DNA from: Vanessa cardui
Taxonomy: Eukaryota; Arthropoda; Insecta; Lepidoptera; Nymphalidae
Length of the DNA: 64,000 bases
Assembly (NCBI RefSeq): GCF_905220365.1
Contig: NC_061143.1
Span: 8,804,001-8,868,000, forward strand
Reading direction: 5' to 3'
Part shown: positions 44,160 to 56,401 of the stretch, piece by piece
Position numbering within the stretch: position 1 is the stretch's first letter
Layout of the letters: every line of letters starts with the position of its first letter
Made by a program: the position numbers and the translations under genes
The notes under the pieces: generated by a model
The model's database searches: none
Seen by the model: the letters and a program-made list of their open reading frames with translations, nothing else
What the model was told of the DNA's origin: nothing

Positions 44160-46270
44160 AAATACGACATTGGAATTAATATGTTATTTCATTGTTTTGT
44201 TAACGCATCTATCTGTTTAAGGTAAGACAGGCAGTTCTATCCCGACCGGTTCGCAAGTCGGAAGGAACGTAAAACAGAAGTCCTCGTCCAACAGGTTTCG
44301 GTCAGGTACATATTACTTTTTGTCTAAATCTAACCATCTAATGTTTTATTGTTTTTATTTTAACAAATGTTTGCAAAAAACACGTCATTTAAAATTCGAT
44401 TTCCGAACGATTTTGATAACGACATTGAAAAATGCCCTCAGATAAAAACTAGCGAATGGATTTGAAATACTTCAAAATTTTTCACACCTATCTGTCACAC
44501 CGAACCGACTATCTTACATAATATTCTTTAGGTTTCATTGTTCTACTTTTTACGAGAACAAAGGCACCGAAACCAACACGCCGGGCATCCGAGACATTTG
44601 CGACATCGATTCTATATCGATACATAAGAATCCGCGGCCGATGCCACGAAACATTGTCATATACAAGTAATTGTATATAATTGGTATTTCTCAAGAACAA
44701 TGAGTGGAAATTACCCTTTGAGTGAAATAATTACAGTATTTTTTGCACGAGCCGACGTCTTTGACAAAAGCCGGTGCTTTTCGATTTTATATTCGATCGC
44801 AATGTATCGGTTATAGATTGTTTCATTGAAAACGATTAAAGCGAACTCGCTTTAGGTAATGTTCATGTAACTGGATGATTCGAAAATTAAATGAAAATAA
44901 AAAAGAGTTTTTATGCAATGTGAGTACGCGATGTTACTCGGTATAATTCAATGTAAAAGATACTCAAATTATATGCATCTGTCGATAAATAAACGCATGT
45001 CGAACTAAATAAATGAGTTAAATTAGACTTATTTGTAGTTTCCCTTGAAAAAATGTTCGTTTCAACGAAAACACGTTAGCTCAAAACGAAGATTTCGCTG
45101 TACTTTAGAAAAAGATCATTCTTACCTAAGAGGAACCCATACATCGTGCAGACTTCGAGTCAATTCGGTTTTTATCGGGCTTATGTTAAAATCTGGAATC
45201 TCATTTTTTGCAGGACGGTTTATGTCAGCCCCCCACTCGCAGCGCCTTTTTCCGTTTTATTTAAAGCATTAATGAATAAGAATAGAGTTTGAAAAAGCGG
45301 CGTCGTTTGATTTAATACTTATCTTTCGAGATCAGTTGATAGTACGCTACTCTAAGCACTGCGGAACCTTAGTGTCTACATTTATGGTATATGTTATGGC
45401 GTTTCGATGCTATCTCCCAAGTTCTGTAAGTGCGCTATCTTTCAAACCACACATGTATGTATAATATTGAACAACATTAACTCGCGTTCAATAACAATTG
45501 TATTCTATGGTATGAGGAATCTTATAAATGTTTGTCTGTTAGTTACTTAACGACTGTGACACTGGACTCTAAAATCTGACTTTGAAGTGCATTGAGACCT
45601 GAATGGTAAATAAATTGTAGGTAGATAATTAAAGTACAAACAATTTTGAAATGGAGAAAAGTAGTTAATAATAATTCTATTCTTTTCTTTTAAATTCAAT
45701 TCAATTCTTTCTCTTTTATATGATTTTATTTTCATCATTATTTAAATAATATGCAATAAAATTGAAATGTTATATTTTAAAATTAGAATAATAATTATTT
45801 GTTTTTATGAAGTTAGTGAAACATAGTGTTGCAAGGTTTAAATATTACAATCTTTAAAAATATATTTTTTTTTATATCTTAAATTTTCAGCGGACTTATT
45901 GTTTAGATTAGCAGTCATTGATCTCGCGGTCATCAGCGTGGAATCCTGTTGCTTTGGTCAATAATCCATTGTGTATGTTAAATGGGCTACTCGATGATCA
46001 GTGATCATAACTGTCATCAGACATCGGTCTTGTAAGAAGTATAGATCGTCAATGATCTATCAATCTTGGGAACGAAATAGTTATTTCCAGGTACAACCTG
46101 GAATTACATTAATATACTTTAAAAATACTCGTAAAATATCACTTTTCTTTCAAATGCTTTATCACCAGTAATTTCTTTTATATTTACGATTTTGTATATT
46201 TCTCTTTTTTTTATATGTTTGAGGGCTTATCGGTTTATTTTATACATTTGTGTATTTACATTGCTATATA
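44160..46270. other. Gene-free stretch
   Basis: No gene recognised. 45895-46075 is a more complex block rich in TGATC/GATCA words (TACTCGATGATCAGTGATCA, GATCGTCAATGATC) and could be regulatory. Confidence 0.3.
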
Positions 46271-46278
46271 CTTGTAAT

Positions 46279-46301
46279 TTTATATATATATATATATATA
46301 T
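46279..46301. repeat. (TA)n microsatellite
   Basis: A run of alternating T and A of about 23 bp. Confidence 0.9.
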
Positions 46302-46739
46302 TGATAATGTAATATTTATTTTTTATGTATACATTTTTTCTTAATTTTCAATGTTAATTATTATTACAGCACCACCCATCTCAAATTCCATGGGTTATCA
46401 TGGTTAAGGCAACATACACCGTTGGTTGTCTGAAAGATATCGCTATGTAGCGACATGGTCGCCAAAAATGGTATGTTACTTTATTAGGCTATATCCAAGG
46501 TAATTTTTTCTTTTTGTGATGTACAATAAAGTATAAGATGAAGTAAAGTAAACTGACAGAGCGCCAGTTCATCCATGCATTGCAAAATGAGGCACCTTTC
46601 AAATGCAATATCCATACCTACTATATTACGCTGTTTTATATTCGGTACCTGCTGGGCACTGATACCTAAATGCCAGTATAAAGCCAAACACACTTTTATT
46701 TTTAAAAGCAATAGATCTTAGAAGTTATATCTGTCATAT

Positions 46740-47400
46740 GGCATCCTACTCTGGGGTAATGCAGGTGACATTAATCCTATTTTGTACTGCAGAAAAGGGC
46801 TATTCGTGCAATTTATAACCTGGGCTCAAGAGATTCGTTAAGATGTAAATTTAAAGTTATTAAAATAATGACTGTCGCTTCTCAATTTGTTTTTGATAAT
46901 GTTATCTATGAACACAAAAACATAAATGATTTTCCCAAAAAAAGTGACGTACATTCCATATAACTAGGAACGAGAATAAACTTGTTACACCAAGTACCCG
47001 ATTGCACAGGATTAGTAACTCTTTTTTCAGAAAATGTAAACGTTTTTACAACAGGATCCCAGAAAATGTTCAAAAATATTCAATAACAAAATTCAAAAGA
47101 ATCGTTAAAGAGCGTTTGTGTGCTAAAAAATATTACAACACTAATGAATTTCTAGTTGACTGCACACCTTGGGAATCAGATGATCGCCTCCAGGCTATTT
47201 CAAATAACAAAAATATATTTGTAATATTATTAAAAAGATACATTGTTTGTGTAACATGATATGAAAAAAAAAATGAATTCGCTGAGTTTCTTTCGTCGGT
47301 TCTTCTCAGGTTTGAAGTGTTAAATTCCGTAGGTTTTTGACTATCAATAAGAAAGTGTAATCACTTCTATTTTAATTAAAGATTTTTGACTTTGATATAA
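46740..47400 (+). pseudogene. 3' end of a non-LTR retrotransposon (CR1/Jockey group)
   Basis: The upstream part reads GILLWGNA-like and KRAIRAIYNL-like pieces in broken frames, typical of the region after the reverse transcriptase domain. The open 47002-47259 frame has RFYNRIPENVQ, ITKFKRIVKERL and YYNTNEFLVD, the usual carboxyl end. A tail with TTTCGTCGGTTCTTCTC and a TTTTGACTTTGA end follows. No intact ORF. Confidence 0.7.
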
Positions 47401-47605
47401 CTAGTGCAAAGCTGGCCTAAGGTCTCATGCCTTGTCTCAAAACAATTTGGAATATATTTCATTATGTTGCTCCAATGCAGTTAGGGTATTACAAGTTACT
47501 AGCTATCGTGAAATAATTTTATATAAATAAAAACTTTTAAATTGATTTATCAGGTTCACGCCTATCAAATCAGACCACGCATACAGACCCACTAATAAAC
47601 ATATT

Positions 47606-47642
47606 CACAGACACGCAATGCCGAGTGCATTGCGTGTCTGTG
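47606..47642. other. Perfect 16-bp inverted repeat (hairpin)
   Basis: CACAGACACGCAATGC and its exact reverse complement are separated by the five bases CGAGT. It is much more GC-rich than its surroundings and not part of any repeat recognised here. Confidence 0.9.
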
Positions 47643-48579
47643 TCTCGAGTAATCGCAGTTTGGATTAATTCAAAATAAGAAAATCTGTAAGAAGCTGACT
47701 GACGTACGGTTGACACTAGATCAGATGTTTGAGCCGCACCGATTTAATATGTAATGTTTGCTTAAAATAAAAGTAAAGTATTTAACGTTTCCTTTCGATA
47801 AATTAAAAACACAATTTACATAAATAACATTCGGTTTAGATTCACCTATTCCAAACGCTGAAATTGGCTCAATGTTGCTAGTAAATAATAATTTATAATT
47901 ACATGTTTTTTTTTTTGCATTCTTATTTTAAATTAAAAATAGCATTCGGTCGAAGCTTTACGAAACGTATATTAAAATTATAGCAGCTGATTATTTCGTG
48001 AATTGTTTTCAGAAGTGCGCCTGCGCCCCTGCTCACCAACCACATTTTCTCTGGCTTGTTATTGCAGTAATTAGTTAGCGGTAAAACATTAACATGTGCT
48101 TTAAAAAGTAGTAAAATAATGAGTGGAAAAAAGATCGAACAATTTTTTGTCCGCGAATCAAAACTAAAATGTAATATGTGCGTTGCGATGATTTCGCGAT
48201 GATGGATGCCACATGGATTCTCCTGCAATTCTTAGTAACCACTTCTATCTAGAGATATATTTCGAAATTTAAAGCTAATTCATAAATATATCCTGAAATG
48301 TAACATTAAATAAACAGTCTGTGTAAAAGTCTATGTGTTAGAATTTCGGGAATTTTAGCCAACTTTTCTGGTAAACCGATGGAATATCGAACATATAAGG
48401 GATGCTTGGACTCATATGTAACAAGAATTCAGTAAATATTTTGCATTGAACGAGAAATTATGCGTCATATATTTTTATTTAATTTCTATAAAACCGGAAT
48501 ACAAGCGTGCGGAAGGCGGAGCGTGCATAAAAAAATATTGCTATAATATTTAATAAGTGTAAAACGTCGATTGGACAAT

Positions 48580-48930
48580 TTTATTGACACTCCTATGAAG
48601 GATATCGGCGGCCCGGCGTAATTATAATTTCAACCTATCAGAAGATCGCGACAAGGTCCTTTAATTACTTTAATTGGAGCATCAATAAGCCATGATGGCG
48701 ACTTATCTGATGAGTTTAATTAAACCGTACATTAATTACATTATAATTACTGGCGGACAATGACGCCACCTGTCGGCGGAATGCCGAACTAACGATCGAT
48801 GTATTGATCGATTGATCGGCCGCTGAAATGTGCCGTGCGCAAGCGCATCCGTTCGTATTTGGAACAAAAAGGAACCTATGGTACGGCCACGCAATCACAC
48901 GTATATGAGCCAGCATTTATATTGTTAAAA
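48580..48930. promoter_or_regulatory. Candidate developmental enhancer with clustered TAATTA sites
   Basis: Five TAATTA homeodomain core sites fall within 131 bp (48619, 48662, 48717, 48733 and 48744). They are followed by a CACCTG E-box near 48767 and a run of GATCGAT words (48793-48820). Non-coding and repeat-free. Confidence 0.4.
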
Positions 48931-49974
48931 TATTTAAGCGACAAACCGTGGAATTGCGAATGAAAAAAAGTCATAAATCTGCAGGTGCCGCCTTTGATTG
49001 ACTTTCCATTAATGTATTTAGTTTTTCCTCATATTACGAATACGTACATGTATAGAATGGAAAGTTCACTAATTGCTCCTAATTGCAGCTTTAACTAATC
49101 ATTAAGGCTTCGATCGAAAGTTCAACCTTACTTGCTGGGCTATTGTTATCACTCAATTTTACGATATGCAATAAACAAGAAATCGCCGAGCGAAAATAAA
49201 AACACAACTAAGCAATTTTTAATAATAAATCTTATTATTAAATGCCATTTCTAAAATGTCATAAAGAAACTACTAATTATAATTTCATTACAGGATTGCG
49301 AAAATGGTAATTAATAAGTTGGGAATGTTGGAATTGACAACAATTAAATTTTAAGAGCGAATTCTGACATTTATAATTTGTTTAATGAGTATAAGTATTC
49401 ATCGTATTAATAATGTTTTTATAATTATTGCGATGCGAACTTTCATAATATTTTTAACAAGTCATTCTTCTACATGTATATATGATATGTTATTTACATG
49501 TTATTTTATAATAATTAATCATATGATATTTACTGTACGATAGACAATTTTTACAAAAACTTAAAATATTTTATTACTTTTAAAATGCCAGTTCAAATAT
49601 ATTCATGATACATTTTTTATTTTAGCGAATTAAGCCAGGCCCAAGAACACGTGGATCGTAATCGTGGCCCATACCCGGATGAGTGATTGAATTATTGTTT
49701 TTAACCTCCATTCGCTCAACGATAAAAGGTAAAATCGTCTAGAAACTTGTGTATAAGGATAGTGGTATGTGAAATTGGATGGATGGGTATGTTGGGTGGT
49801 ATATGATCATAATATCTAATAAAACCGTTGCCCAACTGTGGGACTGTCTAACTGTCTGATAAATGTTATTTATGATCGATCGATTTATTATATATCCATC
49901 GACACGCAGTACAGGTTATTTGTTATCGAAGATAATATCGTAGCTTAGATAGGAATGAAGATATCACTTGTATT

Positions 49975-50060
49975 GTTAGTCGGTTGCGCCTGCGCACAAT
50001 GGCGCAGCCTCAACCCGCGCGCGCCAAAAAATCGCCTCCACACTCTATTGATACGACATT
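49975..50060. promoter_or_regulatory. CpG-rich block with NRF-1-like and E2F-like words
   Basis: TGCGCCTGCGCACAATGGCG resembles an NRF-1 palindrome. CGCGCGCCAAAAAA contains an E2F-type core. It could be a promoter or insulator; no transcript start is evident. Confidence 0.25.
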
Positions 50061-50324
50061 GACGGATTCGGGCATCGCTCAGGGCTGTGAAAATGATATT
50101 TTTTTATAATAAATAAATTATTTTATGCCATTGGTTATTTTTAAATCGAATTAACTTGGTGATGATATTCAATTATAAACAAACATAAACAAATTAGTTT
50201 TAACTAATCAATAAGTAGACTAATTAAAAAAAAAAGGTTTATTTGTGTAATACCTACATGTATAGTACAGAGAAACTAGTTGTAAATAAGCTATTATTGT
50301 ACCTGTGTGAAGCGAGGTCGGGTA

Positions 50325-50559
50325 GCTAATATAATAAAAATGGAGTGTCTGTATGTAATATTAAAATCATCGCTTTTATCTAAATGCTTATGTATGTGTA
50401 AGCGGTACGTATACCAAAACAATATTTTTAGTCTGTCTATATGTTCCGACTAATCTTTGGAACGGCTGGACCGATTTTAATTAACTTAGCAGTAACTTAG
50501 GCTATAACAATAATTTTTTTGTTAAATCCAAACGTGCACGAATTTGCACGCACAGCTAG
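50325..50559 (+). mobile_element. Helitron-like element (family 2), copy 2
   Basis: ATAATAAAAATGGAGTGTCT start, body with TAAATGCTTATGTATGTGTA and GGCTGGACCGATTTT, end GCACGCACAGCTAG followed by T. Non-coding. Confidence 0.65.
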
Positions 50560-51443
50560 TTCATTATAAAGCGATGTATCAAGGAACGTGACTCAAGTGA
50601 CGTTTTATTTATTATATAAACCGATAAATAGTTTTAAATTAGTAACAACGATGAAAGTACTTTAAAAAAAAATCATTGGTATATTTTTTATTGAAATATT
50701 AGTTTTAATACTTTTTAATAATAAAAAATGTTGTCGAAACAAAGCGTCACCCCTAATGTAATATACATGGTAGAGACGCCGCCCTGACATGTTTACGGGC
50801 CAATTATTTGTATGGATTCCACCGTAATAATGATTTCTTGCGGTCCGTCCGTCCACACCGCTTCATATATTCAATCTTTTTGCGTTTTCACGAATTTTGT
50901 TATATTTCGGACTCGGGCGCGAGATTTATCGATTATTTAAGTAAATTAACTTTGTATAAGGAAGTCGGGTTTTTATGACATCTGTGAGTCTGTGCGTCGC
51001 CTTATTTGCGCCTTCGATTTTACCTACATTTCAACCGACCGCATAATGTGCATGAAATAAAAATAAATTAAACAAAATAAATCAGTAAAAAACGTTACGG
51101 TATGAATACATTTTTTAGTCTAAGGTTTTAAGGTATGTTTCAATTACAACTACATATATTGTGACTATATTTACAAAAAAAGATTTTTTTGAAATAGAAT
51201 GAAAAGATAGAATTTACAAGTGTTTTGCACCAAACACAAACAATACATAATAATCTTTTTTATGTGTTATATGGTTATGTGGAAAATTTTGATAGTCAAT
51301 AAGTAAATATGTCTCTTAATAGTTGACTCTATATAGTCTACATTTCTTGTAACTCAAAGAAAATAACAATAGAAGTTACGCTACTCAATCCTACGAATAT
51401 ACAAAACATAACTATTTCAAAACGCTGACTAGAGCTCGATGGA

Positions 51444-51575
51444 ACGTATTTATTTATTTATTTATTCACTTTATTGCACGCACAACTATTTAACAAAAAA
51501 TAAATTGAGCAAAAGGCGGGCTTAAATAGGGCTATATAGCCTTATCTACCAGCCAACCTTAGCACGTGCAAGAAA
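51444..51575 (-). repeat. Dispersed repeat fragment with (ATTT)n end
   Basis: Starts with an ATTTATTTATTT run, then TTCACTTTATTGCACGC, AAAGGCGGGCTTA and CTACCAGCCAACCTTAG, words of a widespread lepidopteran repeat in antisense. An AC/AT-rich microsatellite follows at 51600-51680. Confidence 0.5.
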
Positions 51576-52651
51576 TAGCGTACAGTAGATGCATAAAGCA
51601 TCATACACACATACATACATATATATACACATATATCTACAAATATACACACACTTACATAAATATATATTATAAATATATACATATAACATACATTTAA
51701 TAATATACTAATGATAAAGTAACAAAAAGTTAACAATAATACTAAATGTACAGTGTAATAATAACAGCTTAATATTTAAACAGTGAAGCTTCCCAAGTCG
51801 CGCTGCGGCATAGACGACTTCTGAAAAATATAAAACAGTTATAGTACAATAGTTATTGCTTGTAATGTACATGTTATTATGAGTTGTTAGTGTTACGAGG
51901 GTAACCTTATCCTTCAATACGGTTATGACATTTGATTCTATATGATAATTTATATCACAGTATTATTGCAAATTATTAATATCGCAGATGCTATTGAATT
52001 TACTTTATTATATATAATTATTATTGTAATTAATTGATCAATAATTTGTAGAACTGTAATTAATATTATTTTATATGGCATAGCATTTAATACTGGCATG
52101 TAACACTATTTCTTATTTTAAATATTATTGAGCTGTCATTATAAAACAATTGGACTATAGCGTGGGGCATTCTAGAAAAAGATAGAGACATTGAAGCATC
52201 ATTGTAAAACGATAATATTATTTTGGTCATCCCGAACTACTGAGATTACATTAGTTAATAAAATATATTTAAAACTATTTGTGCCCGCGACTTAATTTAA
52301 CAATCAGCTGTCTGCCAGTGAAAGTCCCGTCACTTCCACTTCACGTCCCGTACTTAGAATCTCTTTCTTTTAATTTACAATAACAGTAATATAATGATTG
52401 TCATAATAATTGTATTGTTGTTTGTTTTTAATTGAAATTAATATTTTGACTAATTTATCCTAGGTATTCCAGCTAGGAGTAATGAAAGCTGAAGTATGTC
52501 TGAGAAGTGACACACACGTCCATTCTGTTTGCGCACATACTTATGCGCGCTAGGTCTTGGGATTGGCGACTTTTACATGTTTAAAAGTTTTTATTTATAC
52601 AAGTGTTAGATTTCATTCATTTGATTAATGTTTTATAATAGAATAATACCA

Positions 52652-52723
52652 GGGGATGTAGCTCAGTGGTAGAGCGTTCGCTTTGCATGTGAAAGGCCCC
52701 GGGTTCGATCCCCGGCATCTCCA
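52652..52723 (+). tRNA. tRNA-Ala (anticodon TGC), copy 8
   Basis: Identical 72-nt cloverleaf; TTTTTT immediately downstream. Confidence 0.97.
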
Positions 52724-53084
52724 TTTTTTATACCAACTGCTTACATATTTTAGCTACTATTTTATATCGTTATATACTAATACTTGCGATTAATAGTTGT
52801 TTAAATTTTAAGAAATAAGTAGGTTGTTTTAAAAATTGGAATTGTTGGAAGCGTTGTTTCCAAACATGTATCTTAGGACTTTGAAAATTATTATCGATAG
52901 TAAAACAATAAGCCATGTAATTTGATTTCAACGAACTTGTAAAATGAAAGGAAGATTTTCCTTAATATTAAAATACAATAAAAATATTACTGTTAAACAG
53001 TTTTTAATTGGCACCAAAATATATATATAAGATTACATTTGATTTCATTTACTTGAATATTTCTTATTCAAATAATTGTACACT

Positions 53085-53612
53085 AGCCGAACTCCCGGTT
53101 CCGACCGCGTGAATTTCAGCTTTTTTATTTTTATTTATACTCTTTGGCTGCTTTGTCCTTTAAACCGGAAATAAAAAATATTAAGTTTAATTACCTGGCG
53201 GTAAAATAAATGAAGATTGGGTGGTTTCTCTTCAGAAAAGTTAGCTTATAGCCATACGAACACGACATTTTTTGTTTCTAAGGAGATTTTGATACGATAT
53301 ATTTTAACAAATAATTAATTTTAGACAGCGGAAAAATATTACTTACCGTTCAGGAGGTGGTTATATAAGAAAAAAAATATGAAAACATTCTAACAGAACT
53401 AATGATTATAGATTAGTTCAGTTAGAATTTGATGTTAAAAAAACTGATGTATTATAAAAGAGGTTTTATCATTTTGGTGTTAAATTTAGATGAGCGACAG
53501 CTTACAATCAAATTAAAACAAAACAAATAAACCTGTTATATGACGAGTTGGTTTCGTAATTCCTAAAAAAACTTTTGAATAAACGCGAAGTTTCGCGTGA
53601 GATCCACTAGTG
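53085..53612. mobile_element. Possible Helitron-like element, worn
   Basis: The left edge CACTAGCCGAACTCCCGG and the right edge TCCACTAG with a preceding CGCGAAGTTTCGCG palindrome fit Helitron ends (hairpin before CTAG). The interior is AT-rich and unrecognised. Confidence 0.35.
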
Positions 53613-54063
53613 TTTATGTAAATTACAGATATGACAATATTGATTCATTTTCAGTATAAAATCTGTTGAACTACAACCATCCATCAATCCTGAGGTAGGA
53701 CTTACTTTTCGAACGAAGTCTGGCAGTGTGTTGGACTAATATTAAAATATATACATATATTATAATCGACCATTCGCTAAAATATTTAAAATGAATATCG
53801 AAGGTCACTGTTTATTTAAGTTTCAGTGATATACAGACATAATATTAAGGAATTCATCAAGAATAAGTCACCAATTTGTTACCACTGTGACAACCATTAT
53901 GGATTCCTCCTTGCTTTTTCTACGTCTGAATGGTGACGTCACTTCCTAGATCAACTGTTTTCTCAGTCTTCGTTCCGCATTTGGATGTATTTGCACACAT
54001 GTGTACCAATTAAAACATGAAATAGAACACTATCCGTGCTTAACGTTCGTGTAACCTGTCATC

Positions 54064-54135
54064 GGGGATGTAGCTCAGTGGTAGAGCGTTCGCTTTGCAT
54101 GTGAAAGGCCCCGGGTTCGATCCCCGGCATCTCCA
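54064..54135 (+). tRNA. tRNA-Ala (anticodon TGC), copy 9
   Basis: Identical 72-nt cloverleaf, 5' flank CATC, a TTTT about 7 bases after the end. Confidence 0.97.
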
Positions 54136-54618
54136 TGTATGTTTTGTTATTATGTTATATCATTTTTTTAGAAAGCTATCATCACACACTTAATGAGTAT
54201 AACTAATGAAATTTAAGGACGATTTGTATCCATTGTGTAAAGATATCATATTTTAAAATATGTGGCTACTTTATTGGTGGATATTAATGTCTTAATTTAA
54301 GGTTTTAAACTATCAGCTTGTACCTAATTATCCCACAGATTTAAGGACGCTTTCCTCTTTCATAGACGTTAAGAGCTTACTTCACGATGCTTTAATCTGA
54401 ATTGGGTGGATTGTATTGGTGAATACAGATGTGGAATATTTTCAACCGATGGGATGAATTATAGACACGAATTAAGCAAATGAAAATAGAGTGTTGATGT
54501 TTGGTTTTTTTACCCACTATCTTTGGTAGAGATTCACGTGTTCTGGGCACGGAGCTGGGTGTAGGCTTTTTTCTACATGATTTGCTATGTGTAGTTTATT
54601 TCGCCAGAAGGGTGATAT

Positions 54619-55907
54619 AAAAGGTTGGGGAAAATGTTTCTTCGTATTTTATATGAAAATTCAAAAAGTTTTTTTTTATACTTTATTTACATTTGACTAA
54701 AGTATGTAGGTGCCATTTTGTTCCATAACTTTTTGCTATCTTGTTGGTAGTGACATGATCCCATTGCTGTAAAAATTTTGGGGCTTCTGATCGAAAAACT
54801 GCGACAAGTGATTTTGGCAGTCCTCTCGTGATGTTAACCTGACACTGCCTAAGGAATTCTGCAGAGACCGAAACAGATGAAAATCTGAAGGTGCAAGGTC
54901 AGGACTATACGGCGGATGCATTAATACCTCCCAGCCAAACTCTCGTAATTTTTGTTGAGTGGCTAAATATGTGTGAGGTCTAGCGTTGTCATGGTGGAAA
55001 ACCACACCATTCTGTTGATCAATTCTGGCCGCTTTCTCTCAATTTCTTGCTTCAATCTCATCAATTGTTCGCAATACAGTTCTGAATCGATGGTCCTGCC
55101 GGGCGGTAACAGCTCATAATGAATGATGCCCTTCCAATCCCACCATACACACAGCATTACCTTGTTGCGAGTTAATCCGGGTTTTGCCACAGTCTGTGAA
55201 GCTTGACCGGCCTTTGACCACGATCTTTTTCGCACGTTCTTGTCGTATGTGATCCACTTTTCATCACCAGTTATCAGCTTCTTCAAAAATGGTTCGGTTT
55301 CATTACGTCGTAATAAAGAATCACAAATGAGTACACGGTTCATTAGGTTTCTTTCAGTGAGTTCATGAGGCACCCATATATCGAGCTTTTTTGTGTACCC
55401 AGCTTTATTCAAATGAGTCAAAACCGTTTTGTGGTCAATTGCCAGTTCTTCAGCTACATCGTAACTACTAATATGCCGATCTTGCTACACTTTTTCAAAA
55501 ATGGCATCAATTTTGTCCGTAACAGGGCGACCAGAGCGAGATGCATCTTTGATATCAAAATTTCCGGCTTGAAAACGCTTAAACCAAACTTGCGCTACTC
55601 TCACAGATACTGCATTAGGTCCATAAACGTCACAAATTTTTTTCGCAACTTGAGTTGCATTTTTACCTTTTTTATAGTAAAATTTTAAAATGTATCGAAT
55701 TTCTTCTTTAGATTCACTCATTTTAACAACAACAAAAACAAATGAAAATCACACAAATTCCTAATTTGAATTTGGAAGTGCCTTCTTTAAAATTAAAACT
55801 TTTTAATGATACCAAAACCAGCCAGATACAAATTGTATAGCCAAAGAGATTTTATTACAAGTTCATACATACTACGTATATGCGAAAAGACTTTTTCCCC
55901 AACCTAA
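54619..55907 (-). mobile_element. Mariner transposon, both ends present
   Basis: 1289 bp, the normal mariner length. Terminal inverted repeats of about 30 bp share AGGTTGGGGAAAA with several mismatches further in. TA flanks both ends (54617-54618 and 55908-55909), the expected target duplication. It carries one broken transposase gene on the - strand. Confidence 0.93.
54736..55721 (-). pseudogene. Mariner transposase, broken by one stop codon and one frameshift
   Basis: N-terminal paired-type HTH region (RYILKFYYKKGKNATQVAKK; VRVAQVWFKRFQAGNFD) is followed by an in-frame TAG at 55485-55487. The frame then reopens in phase and contains WVPHELTERN (mariner WVPHEL motif) and the first catalytic Asp in CVWWDWKG. 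A one- or two-base indel near 55010 shifts the frame. The rest carries HHDNARPHT and YSPDLAPSDFHLF, with 34 residues between the second and third Asp, so the catalytic triad is DD34D. All three acidic residues survive, but no active protein can be made from this copy. Confidence 0.95.
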
Positions 55908-55977
55908 TACTTTGAGCCCGATCTGGTACTCAGATACGTGTGATCATTTTAAAGTTCATCAGATGTCTTGAAGGTTT

Positions 55978-56004
55978 GATACGTTTACATACTGTAAACG
56001 TATC
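55978..56004. other. Perfect 12-bp inverted repeat with forkhead-like cores
   Basis: GATACGTTTACA-TAC-TGTAAACGTATC. Each arm carries a GTTTAC/GTAAAC core. It lies 70 bp beyond the mariner end, outside it. Confidence 0.8.
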
Positions 56005-56069
56005 GAAATATGATTATATTTTAGAGATTGATTAAGTTGAGATATCTTTAAATTTTTTTTTTTTGTGAA

Positions 56070-56190
56070 ATAGGTAGAGGCCGGACAAAGGGATCTTATC
56101 TGAGGTCACTGCCGCCCACAGATATTTGTGCTGTAAGAAATTTTAATCACTCCTCACATCTCCAATGCATCACCAACCTTTAAGACTAGT
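56070..56190 (+). repeat. Decayed GGTTGGCGG repeat (5' part)
   Basis: AGAGGCCGGACAAAGGG, CTGAGGTCACTGCCGCCCAC, CTGTAAGAAATTTTAATC and ATGCATCACCAACCTT follow the order of the repeat at 5311. Confidence 0.5.
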
Positions 56191-56329
56191 CGTAAAAGTA
56201 TTTAATCGTTTAACAAAAAAAATATATACTTCAATATAATTATGAAAATTTTACAGTTCAAAAATACTTCTATTTATGTTGTAATGTAAATTGTAATAAA
56301 ATCACATTCGTTTCACTTAAATTGTCATC

Positions 56330-56401
56330 GGGGATGTAGCTCAGTGGTAGAGCGTTCGCTTTGCATGTGAAAGGCCCCGGGTTCGATCCCCGGCATCTCC
56401 A
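56330..56401 (+). tRNA. tRNA-Ala (anticodon TGC), copy 10
   Basis: Identical 72-nt cloverleaf, 5' flank CATC, TTTT shortly downstream. Confidence 0.97.

Noticed and set aside
47606..47642. microRNA precursor
   Set aside because: The stem is only 16 bp with a 5-base loop and does not extend into the flanks, shorter than a normal pre-miRNA.
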